NCBI GenBank assembly: GCA_002292185.1
Contig: DBBL01000197.1
Coordinates: 8,564-14,629, forward strand
Reading direction: 5' to 3'
From: Akkermansiaceae bacterium UBA985
GTDB taxonomy: Bacteria; Verrucomicrobiota; Verrucomicrobiia; Verrucomicrobiales; Akkermansiaceae
Length of the DNA stretch: 6,066 nucleotides
Positions 5,995-6,066 of the stretch are shown here, one piece after another. The position numbers and the translations under genes are program-made. The notes under the pieces are model-generated. The model searched no databases. It was not told the DNA's origin and worked only from the letters and a program-made list of their open reading frames with translations. Each line of letters starts with the position of its first letter. Positions within the stretch are counted from its first letter, which is position 1.

Positions 5995-6027
5995 CTGATG
6001 AAGGATGAGCGATAGCCGCGACGCGGC
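5995..6027 (+). repeat. Interspersed repeat, copy 2, with terminal hairpin
   Basis: CTGATGAAGGATG followed directly by AGCGATAGCCGC (5995-6019) matches copy 1 at 2946-2977 apart from the 7-base insertion there. It ends in the hairpin GCCGC-GAC-GCGGC (6015-6027), a loop variant of the GCCGC-GTT-GCGGC hairpins at 3017 and 3156. It begins 4 nt after the PEP-CTERM stop codon, so it may double as the gene's 3' hairpin; no T-run follows. The later bases CTTAAACTCTCAA (6043-6055) resemble the CTCGAACTCTCAA segment at 3135-3147, so the two regions may share more than the core. Confidence 0.7.
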
Positions 6028-6066
6028 CAGATGCTACTTCAACTTAAACTCTCAAAAAGCCCTGCC

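Overview
The window looks like chromosomal DNA from a free-living, probably aquatic, member of Verrucomicrobiota (Rubritalea/Verrucomicrobiales-like), or less likely another PVC-group bacterium. The main clue is the large last gene. It combines a signal peptide, autotransporter-associated beta-strand repeats and a C-terminal PEP-CTERM sorting tag (VPEP, a Gly/Leu-rich segment, then RRKRS), a combination typical of those lineages. This is inferred from protein style, not from a database match.

Layout: (1) 1-1071, minus strand: an M20-family metallopeptidase (cytosolic dipeptidase type), cut at its C-terminus by the left edge of the window. (2) 1072-1195: a divergent intergenic region with a 10-bp palindrome. 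(3) 1196-2143, plus: a diacylglycerol/sphingosine-kinase-fold lipid kinase. (4) 2165-2917, plus: a SanA/DUF218 inner-membrane protein starting 21 nt after the kinase stop, so probably co-transcribed with it. (5) 2918-3342: a 425-nt intergenic region full of inverted and direct repeats, including a hairpin next to the SanA-like stop codon and a 156-bp element bounded by 15-bp inverted repeats that are themselves hairpins. An AT-rich stretch then precedes the next gene. (6) 3343-5991, plus: the 882-residue PEP-CTERM beta-strand-repeat protein. Its first codons, including the ATG, lie in a perfect 24-bp tandem duplication. (7) 5992-6066: downstream DNA carrying a second copy of the repeat family seen in (5).

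The lipid kinase and the SanA-like protein form a plausible envelope-related pair: lipid phosphorylation plus an inner-membrane factor whose family is linked to envelope barrier function. The PEP-CTERM protein is likely exported and anchored or processed through an exosortase system encoded elsewhere. The dipeptidase is a housekeeping peptide-catabolism enzyme with no evident tie to its neighbours.

No complete new multi-gene system is visible. The most unusual signals are the duplicated start-codon region, the mosaic repeat elements on both sides of the PEP-CTERM gene, and the roughly 130-residue internal duplication in that protein.
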